The notes: generated by a model not told the origin, from the letters alone. Counted from the stretch's first letter, positions 29,568-39,924 are shown. The stretch: 64,000 nucleotides of DNA from Craspedostauros australis (GCA_026770025.1 JAMXDE010000011.1:2232001-2296000), one strand, 5' to 3'. Program-made: numbers and translations.

Positions 29568-32528
29568 ATGGGATCCAAGAAAAAGAAGAAGCAGCAGAAG
29601 CAAAAGCAGCAACAGAATGCGTCGGCAAAGCAACCTTCTCAGACGACGTTGCAAGTCACTGAACTACTGTGCGAGCTGTTGGATGTCCTCGATCAGATGA
29701 AGCAGTCGGATGTTATATTGGAGAGGGTGAAAGAACTCGCAGATCTGTCATCGTCAACAAAGATCGAACAAGATCCTGCTCTGCCCACCGCGCGGAACAG
29801 TGACTCCGATGATGACACGGATTCGATCATCCTACTTCATCTGGAGCAGTTCGTTGTGTCGTTGCAATCGTTCTTCAATCAATTGCAGTTATCCATCACT
29901 CAATTTCAGCCCCAGATTGATGATGTGATCCATGAAATGGAGACGCTCTTGTTTCAAGATGCAATGAAAAGGAGCTCGGTCACAACAACGGCGCATCCAT
30001 CACCCTTGATGGGCGTCGTCATGTCCATTCGTAGCGACATCCACAGATCCATGGCTCAAATCAAGAGCTGCAGGAGTGAATCATTGTCGATGCTTTCGGA
30101 GCTTTATATTGGCGGGCATGCCACTGGTGACGGTGACGGGGATGGATCAAGATTGGAATCCAAAGCTGCGCAAGGCATGATGATGCGCATCGTCCTGCGC
30201 CTGAAAGATATCCTCAAAACGGACATGACAAGCCCACCATGGCGGGAAGTTCTCGAATTTCTTCGTGAGCAGACCGCGAGCATGCCTCCATACCTTGGAA
30301 GCGCTCAACAAGCCTTGGATATCGAAAAGTGGGCAGTACGGTCATCAAATTTCGACGACATAAGAGTACGACCGCCATCAAGTGAGCAAACTCATGAGCA
30401 TGCCCATCAACAGCAGGAGCGCACTGCTTCTTTGCACAAATCGAATGAATCGCAGGCGAAGGTACTTCCGCCAGAAATTGAAGCATCGATCACCCAATTC
30501 ATCTTCAGAAATGACAAATTCGGCATACACGATGCGATGGTTGCTCAGCAGCACGTTCATGTGATATTGCTCGTCGGGTCCGAAGGCGCCGGCAAAACGA
30601 CCATGTGTCACAACATTGCTCAGTGGGCGTCGCATCACAACATCCAATGCACGGTCCCGAACCTCGCCTTCGACTTGAATTCCAGGGTCGTCGGAGGGTT
30701 GGAACGATCGACGTACGCGTTGCTATTCTCATCTATTCCATCCACCGCATCAAGCATCCTTGTGTTGGACGATATCGAATCCATCGTGGGTGCATCATCG
30801 AAGGATGATCACAACACATCCTCTGAGAAATCGAAGCAGCCGTCAGCAGGTGGCGCTAGTGAAAACCATCTTCAAGTGCGCCAGAGGGCTTCCTTCTACA
30901 GCATGCTTGATGCTTTCGAGCGACAGTTATCGCCATCCTCACTATCGTCGCCACTGCCATTGTCACGGCCACAGTCACAGTTTTCTTCCTCGCAATCAAT
31001 AGTCATCATCTGCACAGCAAGCCAAGACATCTCGCATCTTCTTTCAAGAGTTGATGTTGTGCATGAGCTCTCTCCGCCATCGTGCAACGACCGCAAGGCC
31101 TACCTGACGAGTTTCTTCAAATCGCTTGGTATTGGCTCAGATTTGGATCAGTCGACCGCAGCCGACACTGAGCGAGCCATGGAAAAACTTGCAGAGGCGA
31201 CTGCCGGCATGTCCTTCTCGGAGCTGTCGCGGAGATGTCGTGATGCTCGTCTCAAAGTTGACGATACGCACACAAATCCAACCGATGAAGACCAAACCGC
31301 AGCTTCTTCAAAGTATCTGCAAAATCGCATCATCAACGCGCTGCAACATGAAATACGATCCTATGTCCCGTCATCACTCAAAAACGTGGCAAATGATAAT
31401 TTCCTTGATGTGAACATCCTCTCCGCTGCAGATTTGCTGTCAGGTCAACACAACGAGCTGATGAGCGGAACTGGATCATTCACAAACATCACATCAACGA
31501 GTACCGGCATTCCATTTCCTCTTTTTGGAACTGCGGCAAATGCTGCATGGAGCGAGCTGCAACGCCTCATCGTTGCACCCTTTTGCTATGGGCCCGCTAT
31601 CTACGATGTACTTTGCACCAATGGCAACGACACTGTCGCTGGCGACGGGTCATCTTCAACGTCAGCGTCAGGTTCATCCGGAATCGAAATCAAGCAGTTT
31701 TGTGGAGGCGTGATCCTGTCCGGGTCTCCGGGCACCGGGAAGACAACACTCGCATATCATTGCGGTCGTGTCGCCGCCACGATCTTGCCAACAATGCAAT
31801 TCATCGACGTCAACTGTGCGGCTCTCATTCGCAAGGAGGTGGGTGGATCAGAGCGTGCCGTCTCCAGATTGTTCCAGGCTGCTCGCAAGGCCGCTCCGTG
31901 CATCCTCCTGATGGATGGCATCGAAAATATCGCCGCTGTGCGGGGCAACGACCCCACGACCGAGGGCACCATGGACCGTGTGCTTTCCACTTTGTTGACA
32001 GAGCTGGATGGAGTCGACGATGATGATGCCGGTGGCGCAGGTGGCGACGGAAACGGTAAAAGCCGCGGCATTGCTGTGATCGCCGTGTCGCACAACGTGG
32101 ATTGGATCGATCCGGCCTTGAAGCGCCCCGGCCGTTTGGAAAAGACCCTCACGATGGACCTTCTGGAGTCTTCTGCAAGATATCAGCTGATCTTGCAGCA
32201 GCTGCAACAGCTCCACCGTGCAGACGACCCCAGATTGGAGTCTGTGGTGGACGAACATGATGGAAACAATAGCAACGGTGTACCAGCTTCCGACAATTCG
32301 CCAATCTCCCTCGAGGAGTGCAGGGCGTTGGCAGAGTTGGTCGCGACCAACACAGACGACATGCCAGGCGCATCAGTCCTGCACATCTTCAACAAGGCGC
32401 GACTGAAGGTGATCGAAGAAGTGCTCGCACTTCAGACAGGATCAAGAAGTGACGTCGAATCTGTGGGAACCAGGATCGCAGAACGGCACTTTCGGTCCGT
32501 TCTGGGCATGATGCACCAGGGTAACTGA
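29568..32528 (+). CDS. divergent tandem AAA ATPase (AFG2/SPATA5L1- or PEX1-like) with altered Walker B motifs
   Basis: 986 residues, single exon; MGSKKKKKQQKQ start. Residues 20-310 are helical and low in similarity to anything I know. D1 has Walker A GSEGAGKTT (337-345) and a Walker B of the form LVLDDIES, with Asp in place of the catalytic Glu, as in PEX1 D1. D2 has Walker A GSPGTGKTT (719-727), a Walker B LLMDGIEN in which the catalytic Glu is Gly (784), and a good second region of homology: RVLSTLLTELDGVD, VIAVSHNVDWIDPALKRPGRLE with the arginine finger. ATP binding is likely in both rings, but hydrolysis looks impaired in both. RVLSxLLxELDG wording points to the AFG2/SPATA5L1 group. The exact orthology and partner are unknown. 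Confidence 0.7.
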   Translation: MGSKKKKKQQKQKQQQNASAKQPSQTTLQVTELLCELLDVLDQMKQSDVILERVKELADLSSSTKIEQDPALPTARNSDSDDDTDSIILLHLEQFVVSLQSFFNQLQLSITQFQPQIDDVIHEMETLLFQDAMKRSSVTTTAHPSPLMGVVMSIRSDIHRSMAQIKSCRSESLSMLSELYIGGHATGDGDGDGSRLESKAAQGMMMRIVLRLKDILKTDMTSPPWREVLEFLREQTASMPPYLGSAQQALDIEKWAVRSSNFDDIRVRPPSSEQTHEHAHQQQERTASLHKSNESQAKVLPPEIEASITQFIFRNDKFGIHDAMVAQQHVHVILLVGSEGAGKTTMCHNIAQWASHHNIQCTVPNLAFDLNSRVVGGLERSTYALLFSSIPSTASSILVLDDIESIVGASSKDDHNTSSEKSKQPSAGGASENHLQVRQRASFYSMLDAFERQLSPSSLSSPLPLSRPQSQFSSSQSIVIICTASQDISHLLSRVDVVHELSPPSCNDRKAYLTSFFKSLGIGSDLDQSTAADTERAMEKLAEATAGMSFSELSRRCRDARLKVDDTHTNPTDEDQTAASSKYLQNRIINALQHEIRSYVPSSLKNVANDNFLDVNILSAADLLSGQHNELMSGTGSFTNITSTSTGIPFPLFGTAANAAWSELQRLIVAPFCYGPAIYDVLCTNGNDTVAGDGSSSTSASGSSGIEIKQFCGGVILSGSPGTGKTTLAYHCGRVAATILPTMQFIDVNCAALIRKEVGGSERAVSRLFQAARKAAPCILLMDGIENIAAVRGNDPTTEGTMDRVLSTLLTELDGVDDDDAGGAGGDGNGKSRGIAVIAVSHNVDWIDPALKRPGRLEKTLTMDLLESSARYQLILQQLQQLHRADDPRLESVVDEHDGNNSNGVPASDNSPISLEECRALAELVATNTDDMPGASVLHIFNKARLKVIEEVLALQTGSRSDVESVGTRIAERHFRSVLGMMHQGN

Positions 32529-32940
32529 TCCAAAAGATGTATTGTACAATATTATACGTTACCAATCGATCATACTCGTACTCTATGTATCTCGTGATGT
32601 CGTAAGATAGTGTTGAGTCCACGTACCTGAACTATCCAGGGATACACGTCTGGACGTCCTCCGACCGTATCCAACCAACCAACGAGAGAATTCGGCGAGA
32701 TTCGTTTCTCACGCAGAGTTTCGAGAGAACGTCAACACATCACATGCTCACAACCGCATCCACATCATCACTACGTACCATCGACGGAACCTTGGATCAA
32801 GCCATCAGCACCAGCACCGGCTTCGGCACCAGGTTCTCTCATTCACTTCACTTCATTGATTGATTGATTGATTGATTCACTCATTCATGACACAGACGCG
32901 AAGGATTGCATCTCGCGACAGCCATCATTCTTCCTTTGCA
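32529..32940. other. intergenic region between the AAA ATPase and YbeY
   Basis: 412 bp. CATACTCGTACTCTATG follows the AAA stop by about 43 bp. A (TGAT)n run lies at about 32856-32876, just before the YbeY frame. No gene seen. Confidence 0.55.
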
Positions 32941-33777
32941 ATGCTGCACCGTTGGACAACATCTGCGCTCCTTCTCGCCACCATCTCAACGAGCATCGCG
33001 TTCACACCGCAGCGTCCCAAAGCCGCCATGATCCCAATGTCATCCATACTGCGCTGCGCCATGAGGCGGGGACACACCGCCACGCATTGGCTTCGTCCAC
33101 GCCAAATACCAACATCGATTGCACGAAGCGAGTCGACATCGTCATTGGCATCGAGAGTGGGGAAGGTGGATTTCTACAACGAACAAACGGCGTTGCCGCA
33201 CCTGGACGAAGTCGCGCTGCAGAATCGGGCACGCCAAATCGCCAAATGTATCGGATATCCTCACTATGACGTGACGCTGCTGCTCGTGGATGATAAAGAA
33301 ATGACAGAGGTCAATCTGGAATCCCGCGGCATCGCAGGACCGACGGACATCCTGTCGTTTCCATTTCACGAATGCGTCGAACCGGGCGTTCTGGAACCAC
33401 CCGAATTCGATATTCCCGATTACTACTCGTTGGGTGACATGGTGATCGATGTGCCGTACGTAATACGTTGTTGCAATGACGATCGAGAGGACTTTGAACG
33501 GTTCCAAGCTGGTGGCAGCGATTCAAGTGATTCTGGTGATAACGATGGTGAGAATGACAACGATAGCGAAGACGAAGAAGGAGAGGAGGAAGACGACGAT
33601 GACCGAGGCGTTTCAGGTGCCATGGCGACTGTCTTTGATCCGGAACGACGCCTGCACATGCTACTGGTGCATGGGATGCTCCACCTGGTCGGACATGATC
33701 ACGAGGAAGACGACGAGTACGAGGTGATGGTGACAGAGGAAGAGACGTTGTTGAAGGAGTTAGATCTTGTTGATTGA
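32941..33777 (+). CDS. ybeY: plastid-targeted YbeY endoribonuclease / rRNA maturation factor
   Basis: 278 residues. The start at MLHRWTTSALLLATIS was chosen over an in-frame ATG at 32887 because it places a signal peptide at the N-terminus with Phe right after the predicted cleavage (SIA|FTPQ), as in other complex-plastid proteins. The YbeY core shows in MTEVNLESRGIAGPTDILSFPF, SLGDMVIDV and the metal site HGMLHLVGHDH (244-254, three His). YbeY is a single-strand RNase and 16S rRNA processing factor; this copy should serve plastid ribosomes. An acidic insert of about 40 residues (SDSSDSGDNDGENDNDSEDE and on) sits between the GD.VI strand and the metal-binding helix, where bacterial YbeY has a short helix only. 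Confidence 0.9.
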   Translation: MLHRWTTSALLLATISTSIAFTPQRPKAAMIPMSSILRCAMRRGHTATHWLRPRQIPTSIARSESTSSLASRVGKVDFYNEQTALPHLDEVALQNRARQIAKCIGYPHYDVTLLLVDDKEMTEVNLESRGIAGPTDILSFPFHECVEPGVLEPPEFDIPDYYSLGDMVIDVPYVIRCCNDDREDFERFQAGGSDSSDSGDNDGENDNDSEDEEGEEEDDDDRGVSGAMATVFDPERRLHMLLVHGMLHLVGHDHEEDDEYEVMVTEEETLLKELDLVD

Positions 33778-33837
33778 TCCTTGCGTATGCGTGTTTTTGC
33801 AGTGGAGTGACTTACCCGCTTGCGTGAACAATTGTAT

Positions 33838-33858
33838 AGTATTATATAGAATAATATA
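33838..33858 (+). repeat. 21-bp AT-rich element, copy 1 of 2
   Basis: The 21 bases beginning AGTATTATATAGAATAAT are identical to 57353-57373 on the same strand. This copy lies 60 bp after the YbeY stop. The sequence is partly self-complementary. Confidence 0.6.
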
Positions 33859-34755
33859 TCACATTGCCACACGCTATTGACAGATCTAGTCTGATCATGC
33901 CATATTATTACTGCTGCGTTGACATGGGGCTGCCGAGAAAGACTGGAAGCAGAAATCAGCACGGCGTCGCGGAACTGGCAAAATCGTGATTATCTATCTT
34001 GAACAGTCGTAGACTTCACTGAACGGGACTGTTGATCGTGAAATGAAACTGCGGGTGAACAGAACAAGACCCGGAGTTACACACAAACAGGCGCAAACTG
34101 GAGGGGACAAAAAAGCTCAGCAAACAGCCGCGTTGCGCGCTTCGCTCGCGTAATGTTCGCCACACACACGGTCTTGCTCCGAAATGACCGAGAGATGGGT
34201 CATTGACCTTTGCTATCTTCCGCGCAAGCGAATTTCTCGCTCACCAGCGTGTCAAAGGGTTGTGACTTTTCTCTCGCGAAATCCCGCTTCCTCAATTGCC
34301 TTTCGCCAGTGTCGTTCGGTTTCTCTCGTGATATCTCTTCGCGTTTTGCGGACCATCGTGACACAGCACACGCTGTTGCGGGCGGAGTGGCGGTTCACCA
34401 AAAAGAATACTCACGCAGCTGCTCGCGACGACACTGCCTTCACATGGAACGGGAGTGCGCAACCAGAGAAGCCACACACAAGAGCATAACATCACATCAC
34501 CTCCTCCCTCACGCTGCAGCTGATCAGAGAGTTGGAACACTGCGACGAGGACACATCCGAGCAGAGGAACGACGACCATCTTCATTCCACTCCTTCACAA
34601 AGCAACGCAACACAACGCAACACATCTAATCTCGCAAGCCACAAGCAAGAAACCGCAAGCAAGAAGGCACAGACACCAACAATCAAAGAGCAGAAGAGCC
34701 CAACATCCGCACTTTGGACCATTCCAACACTCTGTTCGAATCCAGTCCAAACACA

Positions 34756-34763
34756 TATAAATA
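34756..34763 (+). promoter_or_regulatory. TATA-box-like TATAAATA
   Basis: 142 bp upstream of the kinase ATG, a plausible distance for a core promoter with a 5' UTR of about 110 nt. The assignment is from sequence only. Confidence 0.4.
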
Positions 34764-34904
34764 CACATACACATACTCGTACTTGTACTCGTACTCGTAC
34801 TGTTGTATCCGCAGCGAGGAGTGCACGCACTGTTAGGTCACGGCCATCCATTAAAGACACAACCAACGTCCATAACCAAAGCGCAATCACAACCAACATC
34901 CACC

Positions 34905-36323
34905 ATGGCATCATCCACTGACAACTCGTTCGGAATCGGCGGCAACTCGCACCCCAGCTACGAACTGCATCGCAGCTGCGACAAGGACACCAACACGAAC
35001 ACGCACAACACTGCCGACACGGGTAATTACAGCGTGAGCGACCGCGACGATGCTGACTACGAGCTGTCCCCCGATCTGGCGGACCGTCTGGTGAAGCGCA
35101 CGGAGATGCGCGTGGCGCAGGTCGTCGCCTCCTCGGCCTACGTGCAGCGGTATTGCAGCCTGTACCAGCTGCCTCGGTTCGAGCGGGAGGACTTCGAAGT
35201 CGGCGACCTCATTGCGTTCGGTGGCTTCTCCAACGTCTTCGCCATCGAGAAATTCCATGTGGAGTCGGAGCTCACCGACAGGGTCACCACCAGCGTCCCC
35301 TCCCCTGCCAAGTCCAGCTCCAACGGCGCCGGCGCCGGCAGCACCAAGAGCAGCACCAAGAAGACCAGCAAAAGCAGCAAGTCCTCCAAGAGCGCCACCT
35401 CCTCGTCCTCCTCCTCCTCCTCGTCTTCGAACCCAGGCCAGGCCGCGGCCACGCAGCCCAGGAAGTATGTCATCAAGCACCTCAACCCCAAGCTGGCCTT
35501 CAACCCTAAAAAGCTCGTGGTGGGAGCCAAGGATCTCGTCATGGAGGCGCACTTCCTCTCCGCGCTCGACCACAAGCACATCATCCAGCTCCGCGGCTGG
35601 TCCGCCGCCGGAATCGGGGGCTTCTCCGCCACCGGACGCGCGGACGGATTCTTCCTCATCCTCGACCGGCTGCAGTTCACGCTGGCCAAAAAGATATCTC
35701 ACTGGAGGGAGGACCTCAAGCAGCGCAAAAGCAGCAGCAGCGGCGGCGGCATCATGAAGTCCGGGCGCAGCTCCTACAAGAACCAGCTCTTCCAGGAGCG
35801 CCTCAGGTCGGCCATCGACATCGCGGACGCGGTGCAGTACCTCCACGAACGCCGCATCCTCTTCCGCGATCTCAAGCCGGCAAACGTCGGATTCGACGTC
35901 GATGGCACGCTCAAGATCTTCGACTTCGGCCTGGCCGTAGAAATCCCTTTCCATGCCGAACCGGAGACCACCTTCAAGCTCGCGGGCAACACCGGAACCT
36001 CCAGGTACATGGCCGTGGAGGTCATAAGAAAGGAACCCTACAACCTCAAGGCGGACGTCTTCTCGTACTCCATCCTGCTGTGGGAAATACTGGCGCTCAG
36101 TAAGCCCTACGACGGCCTGCTGGGCCATCAGGTCAAGGAGAGCGTGTCCATCTTCGGCGAACGTCCGTCCATCCCACGCTCGTGGCCCGTCGCCATCCGA
36201 AGGTTACTGCGACGCGGTTGGTCCGAAAGCATATCCAACCGCCCGCTCATGGAGGAAGTCCACCGCACGCTCATGAAGGTCCACGACGCATCCAGCAAGT
36301 CGTCAGGCAGCAAATTCTTGTGA
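34905..36323 (+). CDS. TKL-like protein kinase
   Basis: 472 residues, single exon, with a strong start (CACC ATG GCA). Kinase landmarks: glycine loop IAFGGFSNVFAI (about 105-115), ATP-binding Lys 191 in YVIKHLNP, catalytic Asp 322 in FRDLKPANV (the usual His of HRD is Phe), DFG at 340-342 in FDFGLAVEI, GNTGTSRYMAVEV in place of the APE segment, then DVFSYSILLWEILALSKPYDG and RPLMEEVHRTL. A Ser/Lys-rich low-complexity insert of about 60 residues separates the glycine loop from Lys 191. All residues needed for catalysis are present, so it is probably active. The helix DVFSYSILLWE.L and the RP..EEV end are typical of tyrosine-kinase-like Ser/Thr kinases in stramenopiles. Substrates are unknown. 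Confidence 0.85.
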   Translation: MASSTDNSFGIGGNSHPSYELHRSCDKDTNTNTHNTADTGNYSVSDRDDADYELSPDLADRLVKRTEMRVAQVVASSAYVQRYCSLYQLPRFEREDFEVGDLIAFGGFSNVFAIEKFHVESELTDRVTTSVPSPAKSSSNGAGAGSTKSSTKKTSKSSKSSKSATSSSSSSSSSSNPGQAAATQPRKYVIKHLNPKLAFNPKKLVVGAKDLVMEAHFLSALDHKHIIQLRGWSAAGIGGFSATGRADGFFLILDRLQFTLAKKISHWREDLKQRKSSSSGGGIMKSGRSSYKNQLFQERLRSAIDIADAVQYLHERRILFRDLKPANVGFDVDGTLKIFDFGLAVEIPFHAEPETTFKLAGNTGTSRYMAVEVIRKEPYNLKADVFSYSILLWEILALSKPYDGLLGHQVKESVSIFGERPSIPRSWPVAIRRLLRRGWSESISNRPLMEEVHRTLMKVHDASSKSSGSKFL

Positions 36324-37199
36324 AGGCTACGGCGCACGTTTGGTGCATCATCGGGAAGGAAGGAGAACAAGCAGCAGCACCTGCGATGCGGCGGCCTGAA
36401 CAAATTGCACGGGATGGGAACGCCAGCAGCAAATAACGACACCTCCCTAGGCTCCGCCAACACGCGACGTTGACGATGATGACCTTCTCGTACTCGCGCG
36501 GTGATGGCAACAACAACAACAACAAAACTGGAATGTCGCTCCTCGTACCATACACACCAGGTAGGGTAGACGACGAGCGAAACAAACGCAGAGTGCCATT
36601 GACAGGTCACTGCTCCACATATCTGCTGCCAGCCTCGCAGTGCGCCGCTTGATTGCCTTCGCGCAGATGTCCAAGAATCGCGCCAATCCATACAGAGCAT
36701 GGAGAAGATCCAGTCTCAATGACTAACATCGCTATCGCAATCATGCTTGGTGCAGACAATAACATTGCATGTTTTCAATGTCATAGTCGATAGCGATAGC
36801 CGGATGCGATGCAGTGGTCATGTAACCGAAGTCAGGCATGCTTCGTGGTGGTGACATCCTTCCTTGATCGATCCTGTGCCAAACTGCAGCACCAAGGCGG
36901 CAACCCACAAATATTCAAATTACCATAGAGAGTAAGACGATAAATCATAATTGTATCTTCATTCGTTATCTACGAGTGCCATACGACTACAACGAGTGAG
37001 ATAGCCAGACAACCAGCCACAACAACAACTATGGCGTCGCAAGAGCATACGAGAGGTGAAGTATGGTGAGAATGTGAGATGAAAGGTGGCGGCTTTGGCT
37101 TCTGGAAGATGCAGTTTGCGAATGTCAGGAAGATCGCGCTTCGCAAGTTTGTGAAAGTGTTGGGCATGGTTGGGATCACACAAAACACATTTCCATGGT
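36324..37199. other. intergenic region, no gene seen
   Basis: 876 bp between two plus-strand genes. A 278-codon ORF on the minus strand (36959-37795) reaches into it but is mostly antisense to the next gene and has no domain. Confidence 0.5.
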
Positions 37200-38150
37200 A
37201 TGGATACGAGGACGACGATGTCAGAAACAGAAACAGGAGCAGCACCATCGCCCTCTTGGATCAGGCTCACGGATTCCAAGCATTTCAGCCGTCTGCTGTA
37301 CACAAATCCAGTGTGCTTCCTTTGCACTGCGGCACCAGACGGTGGCGATGCCACGCAGCCACAACAACAACAAGATGACGCGAAAGGGTCTCCTCCAAGC
37401 ACATCGACGCCGCCGCAATCACCGCAGATCAAACGCAACGTGATGGTCGTCTCGTGGCTCACCGCGACCAACAATACTGGCATGTTCGTCATGAGCATCC
37501 ACAAGACGAGGCACACGGTCACGATGCTGATGCCGTCGGATGATACCAGCGCACCGCGCACTTTCGTCCTTTGCGTGCCAGTGCGGGGCATGGAGGGCAC
37601 GGTTTTGGATGTCGGCGGTTGCTCGGGACGATGGGGCAACAAATTCTCGAGACGAAGCCAAAGTGATCCTGGATCTGCAACTCCAGAAGCAGCCGCGCAG
37701 GCGGTCGATACCTTGAGCAATCGACAGAAGAAGAAGCTGAAGCGACGAAGGCTGCAGGAACGCGGGGTCGATGGACTTGAAATGATTGCGTTCAACGAGA
37801 CTGATCTTCATTCCAACGAAGGCAATCCAGCTGATCATCTTGGGACTGATAATCTATTTGCAGTGAAGGGCACGGTGGCACGCATGCTGTGCAAGATCAA
37901 TGGCATCCTGCACAACAACGGCAGTGCTGACCAGAAATCTTCGACATCAGGCGTCATCCACTCTGATCAAATGATCGACGATCAACATGTGCTACTCTCG
38001 GCACAGATCGTGGATGCCTACGTGATGAGTTCATACTGGAACGAGGATAAGAGCATCTTCCAACCACAACAGACTGGGGATGGAGAGCTTGCTGCACCTT
38101 ACCTGACCTTCTTTGGATCTCAGACCTTTGGCCATGTCCATGGAGGTTGA
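37200..38150 (+). CDS. flavin-reductase-like (FMN split-barrel) domain protein
   Basis: 316 residues, single exon, from the first in-frame ATG; a second in-frame ATG is 6 codons later, and an out-of-frame ATG at 37195 lies just upstream and could lower initiation. The protein opens with SRLLYTNPVCFLCT, then NVMVVSWLTATNNTGMFVMSI, HTVTMLM, RTFVLCVPVRGME and later HVLLSAQIVDAYVMSSYW, the strand order of the flavin reductase/FMN-binding split barrel (nPv.flt..NvmvvSW...n..g.f.mSi). An extended, charged, Lys/Arg-rich insert (about 165-250) is inserted before the last strands. Enzymes of this fold bind FMN and reduce flavin, or serve as oxidases; which applies here is unknown. No targeting peptide is obvious. 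Confidence 0.6.
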   Translation: MDTRTTMSETETGAAPSPSWIRLTDSKHFSRLLYTNPVCFLCTAAPDGGDATQPQQQQDDAKGSPPSTSTPPQSPQIKRNVMVVSWLTATNNTGMFVMSIHKTRHTVTMLMPSDDTSAPRTFVLCVPVRGMEGTVLDVGGCSGRWGNKFSRRSQSDPGSATPEAAAQAVDTLSNRQKKKLKRRRLQERGVDGLEMIAFNETDLHSNEGNPADHLGTDNLFAVKGTVARMLCKINGILHNNGSADQKSSTSGVIHSDQMIDDQHVLLSAQIVDAYVMSSYWNEDKSIFQPQQTGDGELAAPYLTFFGSQTFGHVHGG

Positions 38151-38536
38151 AACGGCAATGTCTCGTCTCTACGACTGCTCGAAGATGTACAGGTCTGCGA
38201 TATCTATCGTCTTTCGCTTAGCCCCAGCGTTGAGCCTCTCTCTCTACATTCGTAGCGTGTTGTGTCATAGCGAGACAGCGAAACATAGTTGTCGAAAAAC
38301 TACTAAAACTGGGGACAATCGCACAAGTTCTCCAAGAATTAGCTCATTTCGGCTTAGCTTCACATCCAAGATGACGACAACCAATTCGAAGCCGCCACAG
38401 AGCGAAATGTGCGCAGAATCAGACATTTTGTGCTCACACTTACCATGAAGATCAAGACCAGCGCCACACAAACAAAGAGGAAACATTGCATGCGACTCTA
38501 GAGAGAGAGAGAGAGACATTGGCGAGACGATATGAT
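38151..38536. other. intergenic region and 5' UTR of the sulfotransferase gene
   Basis: 386 bp. A (GA)n run lies at 38500-38516. A two-codon uORF (ATG ATA TGA, 38532-38540) overlaps the main ATG at 38537. Confidence 0.6.
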
Positions 38537-39924
38537 ATGACATTCGGGAAGAAGCGCAGCTTGGGTCGCCTTGCCGCCGCCTTGCTGGTGGGCCTCATCA
38601 TCGCGACGGTGCTCATCAATGGCTTCGTTGGCATCTTCTTTCTTGGTGGGCTGGACGCCCACATTGCTTCTTCACCTCGGATGGCGGGAGGCGGAATGAC
38701 GAGCTATGCGTACCAGCATCAGCGGCAACGACAAGAAGGAGGCGACGATGAGGATCATGGAGCAATCCCCACAACGTCACCGACGGTCTACGTCATGCCG
38801 AAGCAAGAATCGTCGGTAGACTCAGCTGGATTTGTGCACATCGGAAAGACTGGTGGGTCCACAATCTCCACCATGATCCGCAACGGCTGCAGTTCGTTCG
38901 CGGCTGGTCCATGTCGGAACATCACCAACGAATCGCCAGTTTCCAAGCTCGTGGTACGTTCCTGCGTGCGCGTCTATTGCTCTTACTATTGCTGCTGATA
39001 TCTTGTCTCCTTTCAATGGTGACTCCGAGATGCTATCCGTTCATGCACGCATTCATCAATCCATGTATCCACTATTCCATCGACTCATGCACTCACCAAA
39101 CTGCAATCCGCAACTATCCATCATGCTGCGTGCAACATATCATTCACTATCTTCAGGAGCATTACTACCACGTCACTGACTTCTGGAGATTGCCAGAATC
39201 CAAGCACAAATCCTTCATCGTTTCCGTCCGCGATCCCTTCGATCGCACCGTGTCCGCCTTGCTGTACCATCATCCCGAGAATGCCAAGGCGTACGATTTG
39301 AAATTGGGCCGCAAACATGCGCACTTCGGTCCGCTGGTCTACGGCACCTGCTTTCCAACGCTGGAGGCCTTTGCGCAATTGCTGTACGGCAACGCCTCCA
39401 CGACCTGCAATTACCCGTACTCGCAGGGTTCCATCGTCGTGGACGATTGCGAAGCCTTGGCGTGCGCCGCGATCCATGGCAGGGCTCGCTTCTTTTCGCA
39501 CATGTTCTTCAACTACCGCAACATCCTGGGGACCAAACTGCCGATGCAGCGGCAGCCAACGGTGTACGTGATTCGGCAGGAGCGATTCTGGGAGGATTGG
39601 AAGCACCTGAATCAGCTGCTGCTGAGGTCGGAAGATGCAGCGAAGGACAAAAAAGGCAGCGGGGGAGTGCGTGGGGATTACGATGTAAACGACGATGAGC
39701 GGCGGTACAAGGTGGAACGCAACGTGACAGGCATCAGGGTGGCAGTGACTCGCGATGTCAGCACGGATGGCCGACGCAAGATATGTCTGGCATTGAAGAC
39801 GGAATACGAGGCGTACTTCAAGCTGTTGCAGTACGCGACCAACATCCACGATGTGGAGATGGAGCAGTGCGTCCAAGTGGCATCGAGGAAGTGCCCGATA
39901 TTGGACATCGAGTCCATGGTGTAG
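38537..39924 (+). CDS. type II membrane sulfotransferase (carbohydrate sulfotransferase-like), 2 exons
   Basis: Exons 38537-38953 and 39157-39924 join in phase 0 (GTG|GTACGT ... TTCAG|GAG) to 394 residues. A short basic cytosolic tail (MTFGKKRSLGR) precedes one membrane span (LAAALLVGLIIATVLINGF), a Golgi type II arrangement. The lumenal domain has the 5'-phosphosulfate-binding loop FVHIGKTGGSTI and, in exon 2, the 3'-phosphate-binding segment IVSVRDPFDRTVSALLYHH. NxS/T sites are present. It should transfer sulfate from PAPS to a glycan or glycoprotein in the Golgi. The acceptor is unknown; sulfated extracellular polysaccharides are common in such algae. Exon 2 alone would lack the PAPS loop. 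Confidence 0.85.

Larger units (their letters stand above)
33778..34904. other. intergenic region upstream of the kinase gene
   Basis: 1.13 kb, no supported gene. An AT-rich element at 33838-33858 is repeated exactly at 57353-57373. A run of GTACTC units lies at about 34774-34802. ORFs here lack domains. Confidence 0.55.

Noticed and set aside
34734..34750. GTTCGAATCCAG, resembling a tRNA T-arm
   Set aside because: The stem does not pair and no D-arm, anticodon arm or acceptor stem is found around it.
36959..37795. 278-codon minus-strand ORF
   Set aside because: Mostly antisense to the split-barrel gene, Cys-rich low complexity, no motif.
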